The notes below the pieces were generated by a model. The model ran no database searches. It was not told the DNA's origin and was given only the letters and a program-made list of their open reading frames with translations. Of a DNA stretch of 64,000 nucleotides, positions 12,510-24,604 are shown piece by piece. Source of the stretch: Undaria pinnatifida (taxonomy: Eukaryota > Sar > Phaeophyceae > Laminariales > Alariaceae); contig JABAKD010000025.1 of assembly GCA_012845835.1 (NCBI GenBank), positions 31,812,314 to 31,876,313 of the forward strand, read 5' to 3'. Made by a program: the position numbers and the translations under genes. Numbering within the stretch: position 1 is the stretch's first letter; each line of letters begins with the position of its first letter.

Positions 12510-13499
12510 TCAGACTTAAACTCTTCTCTCTTCTCAGCGGTCATATACTGCACACTGCCTATAAAGATAGAGGAGTCCCAAGGTTACCCCGACAGCAAGA
12601 TGCCGCCCTGTTTCCGGGTCGGAGTGGGGAGAGGTCAGGAATACTCCCCTTGCAGCTGCCTGGGTGCTGAATTCCAGAGCTTCTGGCGCCATCGCTGTCG
12701 CTACAACTACCCTCTTTCCCGCGCTCTCGGCTTCAGCAATGTCTCACTGGGGCCTCAGAAGGCGAATCGTCCGTTGGAGTGTCGTTGAAATGGCAACCGC
12801 CCGCTCTCGCCGGATCCTCTCCATCTCGGCGGCCGAAATAAGCGACCCGGCCCAGGTGTCCGGACGTGGGATGGGTCCCCCGGCAGGTGCGCAGCCGACC
12901 TAAGCGAGGCACAGCGAGGAGGCATTGCCGAGCCTAGGGAGAGCTTCAGCCGGTGCTCCTCCGATCAAAGGCGGGGGAGCACCGCGTCTATTTCAGACTT
13001 CTGCCATGGCTCCTCCTTCAACAGGTTGGGAGATAAATGTTCGAGGGAGCCACCCGAACGTCTACCACCTGCACCCGTCTTGGTAGGATCCCGATAGTCC
13101 GACGGGTTCTAATTGCCGGAGAATGGGGGCTCGAACAGGCTCTCCGGAGGTTCAGGTTCGGAGGTTCAGGTTCTGCAACATATTTCTCGGAAGAGCCTCC
13201 CTGGTCCGAGTTGGTGAGTACGAGCGTGAAGAGCCGTGGCCACCTAGGCGGGGGCAAGCAGAAGACCGCAGCCTGTGCTTGACCTCATGTTCGTCCTCGG
13301 AGGAAACCATTTGGGAAGGTCCAGCGAGAGGGAGGGGGAGGGGGGGGGGGGCGGGAAGAGGAAAGAGGGAGTACGACTAGGTAAGAAATTATGTGGGCCG
13401 AATAAACGTTGCGTGGTCCCTGCTATCGGAGCATATTAAGACAACCATTTTTCCAAAAACAGCTAGGTAGGCGGTCTCGCTCGTCAAAGAGAAGCATAA

Positions 13500-14900
13500 A
13501 GGACAGCATCAACGCCGCTTATAGAGGACAGCGTCCAGTCCAACAACGGTAGGGGTACGGACAAAGGCCCCACTGACCGCAGTAAAAAGGGAGGCTGTCT
13601 CTACCAACTGCATTTACGGAGAAGAATCCACCCTAATGGCAGGGTACAGGGCAGCACGTGCACCAATCGTTGTTGAACGACGGGAAAAAAAGGGAGCGCT
13701 GTTAAAGGTCTCACAAAACGTCTATACCAGCCGCATTTGAACTGGCACCATTTATACTATGCGCTGTGTAGAAGGCCGTACCAACCGCTCCAAAACGGAC
13801 GGCATTAACCCTAAGCGCCATCTAGGGGGAAGCACGTACACTTATAGTAGTAGAACGACAACACACGGGGAAGCGCTGTGAAGCGTCGCTCACAACGTCC
13901 GCAGCAACCGCATTAAAACGGGCAGCATCTACCTTTGTCGCAGTGTAGAAAGCTGTACATACGCCAACAACAGGGCATCGGGCACAAGAAGGGGAGGTGT
14001 GTACCCCAAACTGCTGAAGCCAGAACATACGCCGAGAACACGGCATGAACAACGAAAACAGTAAAAGTATATGTAACGAGCAAGCAGCACCTAAGAAGGT
14101 CGCACGGCACCGTGTCGGCAGCGAAAATGGGCGGTGTAAAGCGCAACAGCAATGTGAAGGGCCGCACTCCCACTAGCTGCGATTCCCATACAACGAGTAG
14201 AGTTTGTAATGCCTGCAGTCCACTGCAGCAGCACAATATAGGCATTCTGACCACCATGGACAGAGAACCAGCAGAGAAGGAAAAACTAAAAGGCAACACC
14301 TACCCGAACAGCACTGTCAAGGAAAGCACATATACCAACAACAGCAATAACGGGAAAACAACGTCCATATTAACCGCAATGTAACGGGCAGCGTCTGCTT
14401 TCACAGCAGAGTAAAAAGATGGTGTGTACGTCCGCAGCAGAAAAAAAAAATGAATTCCCCCTAGTACCTATATCAAACTGACAGCATCCTACCTTGCTCT
14501 ACAGATAAACGAATGCAGTATTTCCGCTAACGGTATCAAACCGCATTGTACCGGGCAGCGTTCTGTCCTGACAGCGGTGTAAACGTGTAGCAAGTACGTC
14601 GGCAGCGAAGTAAAAAGGCTGTCTGTCCCCTAGTACCAGTGTGAAGGGGACAGAATCTCTACTTGCGATTGTAAAACGCCGCAGCATCTCCGATAACTGC
14701 AATATTACAGCAGCACGCACGCTAGAATCGATGAACGATGGTATGCCCCCTAGTATCAGCAACAGAGGCAGCGTCCCCACTTGAGCTAGTATGAAACGGA
14801 GCATCTCTGCTTGCTGCAAGATTAAAGGCAGCGTACACGCCAGCAGCGAACCCGGTTGCGTGCCCCCTAGTACGTGTAAAAGTGGCATCGTCCCAGACGC
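13500..14900. repeat. Degenerate tandem region rich in GGCAGCGTC/CCCCTAGTA motifs
   Basis: Irregularly repeated motifs such as AACGGGCAGCATCTAC, CCCCCTAGTACxxGTG and GCAGCAGxGTAAAAxGGC recur every 60-100 bp. The short frames on both strands are not supported as genes. Confidence 0.45.
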
Positions 14901-15059
14901 CAAAACACCATGGAAAAAACAATTCAGCATAATGAGCACTCAGCTTTCACTAAACTCACGCCTGTTGCATTGGAGATATGGAGCCATGACAACAAATCTC
15001 GAACCCGTCGTGCAGGGACACTGGTATAGCGGAGAGCGTCATTGCAGCAGCCGGGTAAA

Positions 15060-17940
15060 TTGAACAGTGACGGGGGCGTGCTGCGTGCTGCGTGGTCAGA
15101 AGTACTAGACTAGACACTCTGGCTGCCGAATACGAAAGTGGCACCTAATGGCAGCGAATGGCAGCCATGCTGCAGTCAATGCGAGGGCCAGATATCTACT
15201 TGAAGAAGAAACAAAATGTGACCGCCGCCGTCAGGCATGTGTCTTCGTAGAGCGGGCTCGTACATTGAAACTATTAGTGTCATCGTCTGCCTGATGCTCG
15301 GAATAGTGTATTCGTAGAACGTGTGCTGTATGGCCAGTAGGCATTCTATATCAATCCGAAACAACTGGACAAATGAGTCACGGCGAAAAACACCCCCCGC
15401 CCTGCTTTTCGGAAGCAAAGGCAAAACGGAGCGTTCCGACACCCTGGGAACCGTGGCACGGGCACGAAGAGCCGGGCGATGACCGTCATCTTGATCTAGC
15501 GTTGGGAGGCCAAAGCGGTTCCTGCTAAGGTCGGTCTGGGTTCGAATGCCCGTCGATGGCTTTCTTCGTCACTGAGAATCCAGTCCAGACCCAATACCCA
15601 TGAGAAAACAGAGCTCTGGACAAACCGACGGTAGCTGAAAGCAGGCGATCGCTAATCAGGCAGAGCTCCAGGCAAGCCCGGAGGTGCAGGGGATCGCCGC
15701 AGTCTTGAGCTTTATGAAGAGAAAGCAAGCCGTCTCTAGTTCTCGAGGAGCGTCACGCGGAAATGAGGCGTCTTCTCGCTTGAGTGCAGAGCAAACAAGA
15801 CGTCTTGAGTCTAAATGACCAAAGCTTCTACATGGAGCATCTTCTGCGCGAATCCCAAGGCTGTCGTCCATGTAACGCGCGCACGGTGACTACCAGGACG
15901 CGCCTGCTGTCTCACTGCCGTCGTGGTCACCGCTGGGGGAGAAATGTTTTTTTCCCCCATTGAGGTTCAATCCAAAGGAAGCAAATGCGGGTCCATACAA
16001 TACAAAATATAATATTTCGCGATAAAATCTTAGTTTGAGCATGTCAAAAGAAGGTGAACGCCACCAGCTCTAGTCCGTTGCAAGACGACGCCATTTGTTA
16101 AATCGCCACTGGTGAGACACGGAGTATAGCTGAAGGTCGATCAAGTTGGCACGTCCTCCTTGTTACTCACTCGACAGGTCAGAAACAGACGAGCTTAAGC
16201 TTGTATTATTCCCTCAGGGTCGTGATGAGAACTGGGATGGGAGGCACGAATCTCTCCTACTCCTGACTATTCTGAGTCATAAACGCCATCTAATCATACG
16301 AACGCAACTAATTACTTATCGGAAGCAGGTATTTACATGCCTTCTACGATCGTACCTTAACAAAAGCATATGTTTCAGGAACAACACAAAACCTGTCGAA
16401 TTGGTTCCTCGGCGAATTCTCTTCTCATTTACCAGGTTATCGACACTGTACCTCTTCACTTCTTCGCAACCGTTCTTGTTTTAGTACTGCCGCAGCGGAC
16501 GCTAAACCACGGGTTTCCGGTTAACTAGACTAGTCTATAGTCTTTAGCCATGTTTTACTGCATGCTGCATGCAGTCGATAACGCCGTATTCTTGACATGC
16601 GTGTAGTACTAGTACATCACTTCCACCTGCAACCACCGGGTGCCTCATTCAACGCAGGTATTGGCTCATAGTGTTTCATCCACAGCAGCTCGCGATTGTA
16701 TTCAGTTCTGCGGTCAGCATATTTTATCGGAGGTCCACACCTCGACCCTGGGATACTGCAGAAATCAAGAATAGTCAAAATTCAGACTACAACAAATGGG
16801 CCGGTAAACAGCCCCAACTGAACGTTTGCCCACTCTTCAGTTGAGTAAAGCTTCAGCTTTTCACAAAAAACCGCCTTCCGCGAAATTGAGACACGTCGAC
16901 TACGAGGCGAGTGAGAGCGTGGGGTGCAGCGGGCAGGAGTCATATGCAACCAGCGAAGACTGACGAGGTGGTTTCGCAAAGGTCAAAGTTGTCAGTAGGC
17001 ATGACCAAAAATTGATTATATTCTTCTAATCCACGGTTTGACAGGTAGGTATTGTAGTTGGCATGCACTCTGATGGCTACATCACCTACGAGGTAACGGC
17101 CTTCACCAAGACTTAGATGTAATTTGCGCGGTAGGTTTGAAACATTACTATTCCTTTGTGGCGAAAAAGAGCGCGGGCGGAGAAAATTCGGCGCCGTTCT
17201 TGACAGTCGAATATTGGGATAGAAAACGTGTCAAAACAGCAAAAAAAACGTTTTTCTTGAAAGAACAATTATATATTTATCGACACAAGCGAAGTGGAGA
17301 TTTTGTTTGAAAAACACACCATTCTATTGCCAAGTCGTTCTTTTTTCTCTCGAAACGCCTACTGCTACCCGAGGCCACATGACAAGATGTTTCATATTCC
17401 TTTAAGAGATACCCCCCGCGATCATACAAACAAGTTTGGTCCTGATTAGATGTGGGCACCTTTGAGGAAAATTGCCGTTCAAATCGATTATTGGAAACCC
17501 AGCAGGCGTACCGGAGTAAACGGTAATTGGCAAAAGTAACCGCTTCTTCATTGGCCGGTTTTAGCTGGTTAACCAAAAACCGGTTTAAACCGCAAAAACC
17601 GGCAGAATCGAACCTACTCCTGACTTCTTACACTGCTACATACAGCATGGTACCGAGGTACCAGGTTTTAATAGTGCAGTACGTTAATGCAGCGATGTTC
17701 CCATATTTCCACATTGTTGTAGTAGTCTAGACTAGTCAGTGACATTACCATATTTTAAACACAAATAACACGCTATATTATTTTCATTTTGCCACCTTGG
17801 CACCACGCGCACGTTGCGCATGCTGTGGAGCGGTTTTATTGGTGGATTGGCATGACTGTGTGCACCCGGTGGTGGCTTCGCCACTGCTTGAACTTCCAAG
17901 CGCGGACGACCCCACGGCTGACTGTCCGCTGGCCAATTAG
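15060..17940. other. No gene seen
   Basis: Apart from the pol III-like boxes near 15500 and AACCGG-rich palindromic words near 17555-17605, nothing is recognised. Confidence 0.5.
15500..15565 (+). other. Possible pol III-type box pair
   Basis: GGCCAAAGCGGTTCC followed ~25 nt later by GGGTTCGAATGCCCG resembles tRNA A and B boxes. No cloverleaf is visible. May be the remains of a tRNA-derived SINE of another subfamily. Confidence 0.25.
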
Positions 17941-17952
17941 TCTATAACATCG

Positions 17953-18453
17953 CCTCTACCGGAAAGTCCAGGTGTCGCCATCAGTGTTGCCTACTTCGGT
18001 CCCCGTTCGGTCACGAAACGAGGAAACACCTAGGCCTTGCTGTTCACCATTCGCTTCAGTCGTCGGGTCCACATGTTCCCTGCCACTGCCGCTGAGATCA
18101 CCGCGTAAGGTACGGCCAATACCCTGGTTTACCAATACATTCCCTTGTGGGGGTGCCCGCGCACCTCACTCTCCGACGACGGCCTGCAGTTCTGCTCAAA
18201 GCTTTCACATGCTGTTTACCAGCTGTTGGGCGTGCGCAAGCTTGCTAGAAGCTGCTATCATCCCAGTTATAAGGGGGGCGCTGAGGGGGCGAACCACACG
18301 TTGGCTCAAATGCTGGCTATTGTCCTCAACGAGCGATTGCTCGATTGGTCCTTGCCTTTTCGTCACGTCGAATTCTCTTACAATAATTTCGTCATCGCGG
18401 CGACGGGCCTGGCAGTCCTGCTTTTTCGTGTTTGTCCAATATCCCTTCGTTGA
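17953..18453 (+). pseudogene. Ty3/gypsy integrase fragment
   Basis: The frame reads SPGVAISVAYFGP, then a stop, then a stretch ending at a second stop near 18093. It continues YIPLWGCPRTSLSDDGLQFC, YHPSYKGGAEGANHTLAQML and HVEFSYNNF. These are the three catalytic blocks of a gypsy integrase. The second Asp (SDDG) and the Glu (GGAE) are present. The first, normally V-D-Y-F-G, is Ala (AYFG). It belongs to the same family as the minus-strand element at 59-64 kb. It ends abruptly about 80 bp before the copia LTR. Confidence 0.87.
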
Positions 18454-18535
18454 TATTTTCAAAAGAAGTACTATGATGACATCTATATTGTAAGTTGCAT
18501 ACCGTTCGGCTCTTCGGCGTGGTAGCTGTGCACTG

Positions 18536-19035
18536 TGTTGGACGTACTCACTCCATTGTCAGATTGCAGACAAGTATCCGTCAAAAAGATGGATCGGAGA
18601 GTTTTGACGGTTTCGTAAATGTGTGGGATGGACTTCCACAACGGGATTTTGTGTTGAGGGTTTCTATGTGCCCGAATAATATCACTCTATCTTTCGACTC
18701 TATTTTTGCTTCTACCTTGTGTCTTATGTGTGTCGTTTCTACGGCTACTACGCCAAGGGCTACCACGCCCCATTTACATTGCAAGGGCTATGATGCCTTC
18801 ACTACTGCACGGCTACCACGCCTGTGTATTTACATCGCGGCTACCACGCCACAGTTCCGAGTTCCATTTCTGGGTTATCACACCTGAGCTATCACGCTCC
18901 ACCACACACGTAAATCCGGTCATCACACCCGCCTCAGTTAGTAGTTCGTAATTTACCGATCACCGGCTATTACGCCACCTTTCTTCTCCACCTACACCAC
19001 CACCGGAGCGCTACACGTACTAACGTACTGCGTCA
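18536..19035 (+). repeat. 5' LTR of the copia element
   Basis: Starts TGTTGGA, the usual copia LTR start, and matches 23005-23504 over its whole length with scattered substitutions. It contains many GGCTACCACGCC-like short repeats. The 3' end is placed by comparison with the other LTR and is uncertain by a few bases. Confidence 0.85.
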
Positions 19036-19053
19036 ACGATCTCCATTGAACGA

Positions 19054-20640
19054 GTGGGTTGTGCGTTGCTAAGCGCCAATGAGGAGAACCGATGCAAGAC
19101 CTCCGTCGGGGGAAAGGTTGAGCCCCCGTCCCGGCGGAGTAGGCACGGGGGAAAGGGACGCGAGTCCTTCTCCGCCAACGCACAAAACCATGGAGGAGAG
19201 GGACGCGCTTCATTCCCCGCAAATGCACAACATCATGAAACAACAGCAGCTTCATCAGCAACTTCATCGAACATGATCGCGGACCTAGCCTACGCCCTTC
19301 GCCAAGTACTGCAGATGACCAACGAGGGAGGGCCAACCGCCCCAACAGCAGGCACGTACGAGTCTAGACCCATAGAAATTCGTCAGAAAAAATAAGTGCT
19401 TGCTTGGTCTGGAACGTTTGAGAGCGGGAAAAATGTTGGATCAGCTTTCCGTGTTTTCCGAGGTTCTGTTCTCTCCCGGGTCTCGGCTGAAGGCTTGATG
19501 GACGTATTGAAGGGAGAATCGATACCAGTAGGGCTTCCGGATGTAGATCTGTCACGACTCAGGAGTTACTTTGGGAAAGAGAGTAGATGAGTCGCTCAAG
19601 CTATGGTCACAACTGATCGCAAAAATCACAGCCCAACCAGTCCAAGAAATGATTTTTGCTGCGGGGTCACCTCAAGAAGCGTGGAGGGTGTTTGAGTCTC
19701 ACTACGCTGGCAAAAGTGAACACATGAGAGAGAAATAGTATAAATTGAGTGGAATGAACTGAGGCAGAAATAGGGAGAGAACATCATGTCATTTTACGGT
19801 ATGGCAAAGGCCATAAGGATGAAGCTAGAATCATACTGTGATAAGCGACCAGACGCATCTATGTGCAAACATATTGCCCGTAGAATGCTACCATATTTCA
19901 AGCTTTGTAGTGACCACGTGCTTCTCCTTCCCGATCTTTCGAGTCGTGCCATGGAAGATTTGCTCAGGAGAGCTGCTCATGAGCTGGAGCGCAATGGGAG
20001 ATCAGGAGAAGAGAGAGAGGAGACAAGGCATGCCCTGACCGCAGCCGGCGTAGGTCGAGGCGACCGGTGTGGGATGAAATGCTGGTAATCGGGGGTACGG
20101 GGAGCGCGACCGAACGTACACCTACTGCGCGCTCCACGGCGAGGGGCAAGGCCACAACACCCCCAAAAGCATCGTCATGCGTCGAGTATTCGACAGATAA
20201 TACGGCGACCTCCACGAATACCTGCTGACGCGGGGACTCGGGCCGTACGCCGGACGCGGAGGAGGGCGCGGGGCGGAAGGTAAATATCGACAGCAAACGT
20301 ACCCAAACGACTCGGGTGCGCGTTGGAGTCAGGGCCGTTGGAGTCGGCGCCACCCGCCGGAGCAGCAGAAAACGCCGCCGCCAGGACACGGACCCAGGAC
20401 TGGCTGGAATGCAAACACCTACCCCGGAAAACGTGACCACGAAAACTGGCATCATCTTTCGGGCGGGCGCGGCCGAGGCAGGGGCGAGGGCTTCGGGCAG
20501 GTGCCACCGCCTAATTTTCTGCCTAATTCGCCGCTGAACTTTTCGCCTGATTTGCCGCCTGGGAAATTTCCCAACGCACTGCGGCACGCTTTTGCTGAAG
20601 ATTATCCCTACTAGAACGAATAAATGGGATAAGCGGCGTG
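19054..20640 (+). pseudogene. copia gag, broken by stops and frameshifts
   Basis: Pieces in successive frames resemble copia Gag. 19054-19395 is the N-terminal part. 19390-19590 starts AWSGTFES. About 19600-19740, in another frame, contains SPQEAWRVFESHYAGKS, matching the gag helix with the conserved EAW..L..Y pattern. 19786-20088 continues. A nucleocapsid-like YCALHGEGQGHNT segment lies near 20115, followed by an Arg/Gly-rich tail. At least one stop (19393-19395) and several frame changes make it non-functional. Confidence 0.72.
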
Positions 20641-20994
20641 GGGGGCAGCAGAGGGGCACTGGTCACCACCACCGACGGTAGAGTCGGGGACTCCCAAGCA
20701 GCAGCAGCAGCTCCAACAACAGCAAGAGGGCACGCCTCCTGCCACGTCTAACTCTGCTACTGCAACTCTCTCTTCTCCAGCTCCCGGCGCAGCTCAAGCC
20801 AGCGGAGCTCCCCTGCAGCTCTTCATCGCGCGTAGTGTGAATATAGGCGGGAAGGCTCCGCTTCATTCGGGGATCGGCGAACGACTCCCTCTACAACACC
20901 CGACTCAACGTTACATGGGCGCCGCTGCCACAGTCGGGGAAGGGGGGGGTTCAGTACTGCCCCTTCCGCGCCAGCACCGCCCACGCCGCCAGGG

Positions 20995-21801
20995 GTGTCA
21001 TTCCAGATTGCCTCGAAGCCGTCCGCCGCTGCCGGTCCGCCGCCCGCGCACTCACCCAGCGCTCACACCTCGCCACCGCCCGGCCCGACTCGTATGCCGC
21101 CCACCGCTGCCGGTCCGCCGCCCACGCACTCACCCAGCGCTCACACCTCGCCGCCGACCGGACCGTTTGGTATGCCGACCGCCGCGGCCTGTCCGCCGCC
21201 CGTGCACTCACTTAGCGCTCACACACCGCCTGCCGCATGTTCGCCGATCCCGGAGGGGTCTCCCTCTTCCATCGAAGACGCGGGCTCAATGACACCGTCA
21301 TCACCATCACTGGCGGTGACACCGGCCCCGCGGACGTACAGGAGGAGACAGCCGCCGCAGGTCGCCGCAGGGTATTCTTTGCCGCTTACCCCCCATGCAA
21401 CGAGAATGCTGGGCGAAACGAGCGACGACCGCGTGCCGGGAAGGACCGGGTCGGAGGGCCGTCAGCTTTCAGGCGTGCCGGAAAAAGCCGTTTCTACGCC
21501 GCTGCCGGAGGCGACGTCGTTCGACAACGGGGTAAGTCTCCTATCTCATGCGGGGGAGGAGGTGCTGCTGTCGCTGCTGGCCAACCGGCGGGCCCTGAAC
21601 GCGCAACGAGTGCTCCTGCAGGGGCATGGATCTGGTGAGCTGGGGGGCGGAGGCAGGCAGCATGCGGGTTTGGGGGGCGTGGAGGATAGCAAAGGTTCAC
21701 CGCCATACGACACCACGGGCGGGGAGGAGAGCGGGGGTAGCTATTGGTCGCTTGGGCCGTCGGGGCGGGGAGTGCCGCTTTCGCTCCAGTTCAGTCGTTG
21801 A
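20995..21801 (+). CDS. Pro-rich ORF inside the copia element
   Basis: An uninterrupted 268-codon frame. Its first third consists of three near-identical ~66-78-bp units (about 21018-21240), each coding a variant of AAGPPPxHSPSAHTSPP. The rest is Pro/Ser/Gly-rich with an Arg-rich TYRRRQPP block. It lies where copia polyproteins have the variable linker between integrase and reverse transcriptase. It is odd that this frame is open while flanking gag and pol are broken. High GC and repeat structure can hold a frame open by chance. Confidence 0.4.
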   Translation: MSFQIASKPSAAAGPPPAHSPSAHTSPPPGPTRMPPTAAGPPPTHSPSAHTSPPTGPFGMPTAAACPPPVHSLSAHTPPAACSPIPEGSPSSIEDAGSMTPSSPSLAVTPAPRTYRRRQPPQVAAGYSLPLTPHATRMLGETSDDRVPGRTGSEGRQLSGVPEKAVSTPLPEATSFDNGVSLLSHAGEEVLLSLLANRRALNAQRVLLQGHGSGELGGGGRQHAGLGGVEDSKGSPPYDTTGGEESGGSYWSLGPSGRGVPLSLQFSR

Positions 21802-22662
21802 GCGAGCTTAAGTGGTACTCGGGGTGCTATTACGAGAGAGACAGGGAGGCAGTGAGGTTGAATATTTCGCAACGGACGTACACGGAAGTCTTGGGAGAGA
21901 AGCATGGTGTGGAATGGGGCACGCTATCCCGATTCCTACACCTTGGAGGCTTTGGGATTTCGATGTTGACGAGCCGAATATTCTGTTTCTATTCCGAGAG
22001 TTGATCGGTGCGCTTTTGTGGGTTGCCTTGTTGACCCGGCCGGATATCGCGAAATAAGTAAGGCCTGTAGCAAAGTATTGCAGTGCGCCGAAGCTGATCC
22101 ACTGGAAAGTGGCACGTAGTATACTAGGGTATGCAATGAGGACGAGCTATTTTGATATTTCATTTTAGAAGGGGACGTTGACGGGGATTAATTATATTTC
22201 GTTCGCAGATGCCGACTATGCTTCGCGCAGTACGGACAGGAGGAGCGTGTCGGCGGGGGTAGTGATGTGTGCGGGGGGACCTGTTTCGTGGTACTCGAAG
22301 ACACAGAAGTGTGTGGCTCTCTCGACTACTCACAGGCGGAGTATGTGGCTATGTCCGACATGGGGAAGGAGATATTGTTTTTGAGGCAGGTTTGGTGTTA
22401 TATGTTGCCGAAGGCAAGGATGCCGTGCATTGTCATGTATGAGGATAACGAGGGTGCCATCCAAATCGCAACGTACCCGATTTCGAACTCGAACTCGAAG
22501 CACATTGACGTGAGGCATCACTTTTTGAGGGAACTGGTAGAAAGGAAGGAGGTCGAAATTATCCACGCAGCGTCGCAGTACCAGCATGCTGACTTCCTCA
22601 CCAAGGCGTTACCTGAAAGGAAGTTTGAATTTCACCGGGGGATTGTGATGAATTTGATGTGA
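21785..22662 (+). pseudogene. copia RT C-terminus and RNase H, frameshifted
   Basis: 21962-22057 encodes FRELIGALLWVALLTRPDIA, the conserved end of copia RT (Y-R-x-x-I-G-S-L-x-W-x-A-x-x-T-R-P-D-I). About 22170-22330 encodes SFADADYASRSTDRRSVS, the RNase H start with its first catalytic Asp. After a frameshift near 22330, YSQAEYVAMSD, MYEDNEGAIQIA and SKHIDVRHHFLREL follow, then QHADFLTKALP and a stop at 22660-22662. The frame breaks near 21960, 22058 and 22330 mark it as dead. Confidence 0.86.
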
Positions 22663-23004
22663 TTTCTCTCTCGGATAGTGTTTGATTTTCTGATTTTCTA
22701 TTTCTTACGTGTTTCTTTGTTTTGTTTTCTGATTTATTTTTATGAGGGTTTAAGGACTTGCATTCAAATTGATCGATGGAAAATACTGAATAGTGTTTGA
22801 GTTTTAATGGTCATGGAAGTAATGAGCATGGATTTGAGTGTTTTTGCAAGTGGAGGGAGTGGATTTGAGTGTTTTTTCAAATGCAACATCTTTTTGTTTT
22901 CTGGACTTGAGTAAAGAAAAACCCAGCAGAATTTTGGTATCTGGGAATGTACGTTTTAACAAGTTAGTCTGAATAAATCATTACAACGATGCGAGTACGG
23001 GGGC

Positions 23005-23504
23005 AATTGGAGGTACTCACTCCATTGCCAGATTGCAAACAAGAATCCGTCGAAAAGATGGATCAGAGAATTTTGACGGTTTCGTATATATGTGTGGGAT
23101 GGACTTCCGCAACGGGATTTTGTGTTGTGGGTTTTTATGTGCCCGAATAATATCACTCTATCTTTCTACTCTATTTTTGCTTCTACCTTGTGCCCTCTCT
23201 GTGCCTTTTTACGGCTACCACGCCAAGGGCTACCACGTCCCATCTATATTGCAAGGGCTATGATGCCTTCACTACTGCAAGGCTACCACGCCTGTGTATT
23301 TACATCCCGGCTACTACGCCACAGTTCCGAGTTCGATTTCTGGGTTACCACACCTGAGCTATCACGCTCCACCACACGCGTAAATCGGGCTATCACACCC
23401 GCCACAGTTAGTAGTTCGTAGTTTACCGATCACCGGCTATTATGCCACCTTTTTCCTCCACCTACACCAACACCGGAGCGTCACACGTACCAACCTACTC
23501 CACA
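23005..23504 (+). repeat. 3' LTR of the copia element
   Basis: Second copy of the LTR. The terminal TG has mutated (now ATTGGA) and the end reads CCACA. Visible differences from the 5' LTR (for example GTCAGATTGCAGAC versus GCCAGATTGCAAAC) show the insertion is not very recent. Confidence 0.85.
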
Positions 23505-23565
23505 CACTTGTCATGTACGGGAGTGTTGGGTTCTGATAGCTTGCTGTGGGACGAGGTAACATCAG

Positions 23566-23625
23566 TAGCTATTGTACGTTATTGTATGTTTTTGTATGTT
23601 ATTGTATGTTATTGTATGTTATTGT
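23566..23625 (+). repeat. 10-bp tandem repeat ATTGTATGTT
   Basis: About five units directly downstream of the copia element. Confidence 0.9.
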
Positions 23626-23999
23626 GATCGTACGCTGCCCTTTCCGGGGTCGGATTATCTTTCGGTTTCCTTTTGGGTTCGTATGGCATGACACCACTGA
23701 TAGTCAATACCACTACTCCATGACACTACTCCATGCCATTAGTCAATGACACTAGTCCATGCCAGGTATTGAATACAATACTTCGAAGTATGCTCTTTCG
23801 GTTACTTCCACGATGTCAATAATCAAGTATTAACGCTGCATTGTATCTTTTACGCAATTCACTGCGTTTTTCTGCTACTTGCTTCTGGAATCAAGTTTTA
23901 TTGAGATCGCTTCATTGAGCGGGCGGCGTTAGCCGCCAAGACCTTTTACCAGCACACCTTGTATCATACGTGGTTGCTTCTGCTACATACAGCAGTATA

Positions 24000-24075
24000 C
24001 GCGCGATCGGAGTATCACACACAGCTTGCAAAGATGAGGTTTGACGAAATGTTCTATCTCACAGCTGGAGTGTAC
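24000..24075 (-). repeat. G-rich modular repeat, short fragment
   Basis: Only the terminal 75 bp remain (GCGCGATCGGAGTATCACAC to CACAGCTGGAGTGTACTT). Confidence 0.7.
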
Positions 24076-24530
24076 TTCATTTTTATAGTACTGGTCGTCG
24101 TTGTTGTTGTTGTTGTTAGTCGCACATTAACTTGCATAATCAAGTCCGTGGTCACAGGACAGGCTCCAGTCACCCTAGAGCTGAGGAATACCCCAGAAAA
24201 AAACACAAACAACCCAAGGTGGTACGGGCATATATCACACCTGACGCAATTCTTGCCTTCACCAGAAATATATAAAAATGAAATCGGGGGACAGTCTGCG
24301 ATGTGCCAGGTCCAGGCCGGTGCATACCTCTCAGGTCGTACTAACAGCTAACGTATTCTAACTTTTATGAAATGTATTTCAGGTCTTCGTAGAGGCCTCC
24401 AGAACCTCAGCTGTGAGATCGCGACCAAAAACTGGGTTTTTGATCAAAACTCAGCTTTGTATAGTATAGTGTCACCACAGACTCTAGCCTAGAGTCTCCA
24501 CAAGACTAAGAGTTATTTTGATACAACAAC

Positions 24531-24537
24531 AAAAACG

Positions 24538-24590
<53 letters not shown>
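24531..24590. repeat. (AAC)n microsatellite
   Basis: About 19 trinucleotide units, mostly perfect. Confidence 0.95.
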
Positions 24591-24591
<1 letters not shown>

Positions 24592-24604
24592 AATAGTTAC
24601 TACT

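Larger units (their letters stand above)
18536..23504 (+). mobile_element. Ty1/copia LTR retrotransposon, decayed and internally deleted
   Basis: Two ~500-bp direct repeats (18536-19035 and 23005-23504) bound a ~4-kb interior. The interior has a broken gag, a Pro-rich ORF and the end of RT plus RNase H, in the copia order on the plus strand. No integrase and no RT catalytic core were found, so the copy is non-autonomous. A G-run (22999-23003) just before the 3' LTR fits a polypurine tract. The flanks CACTG (18531-18535) and CACTT (23505-23509) may be a mutated 5-bp target duplication. The element sits about 80 bp downstream of a gypsy integrase fragment. Confidence 0.88.
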
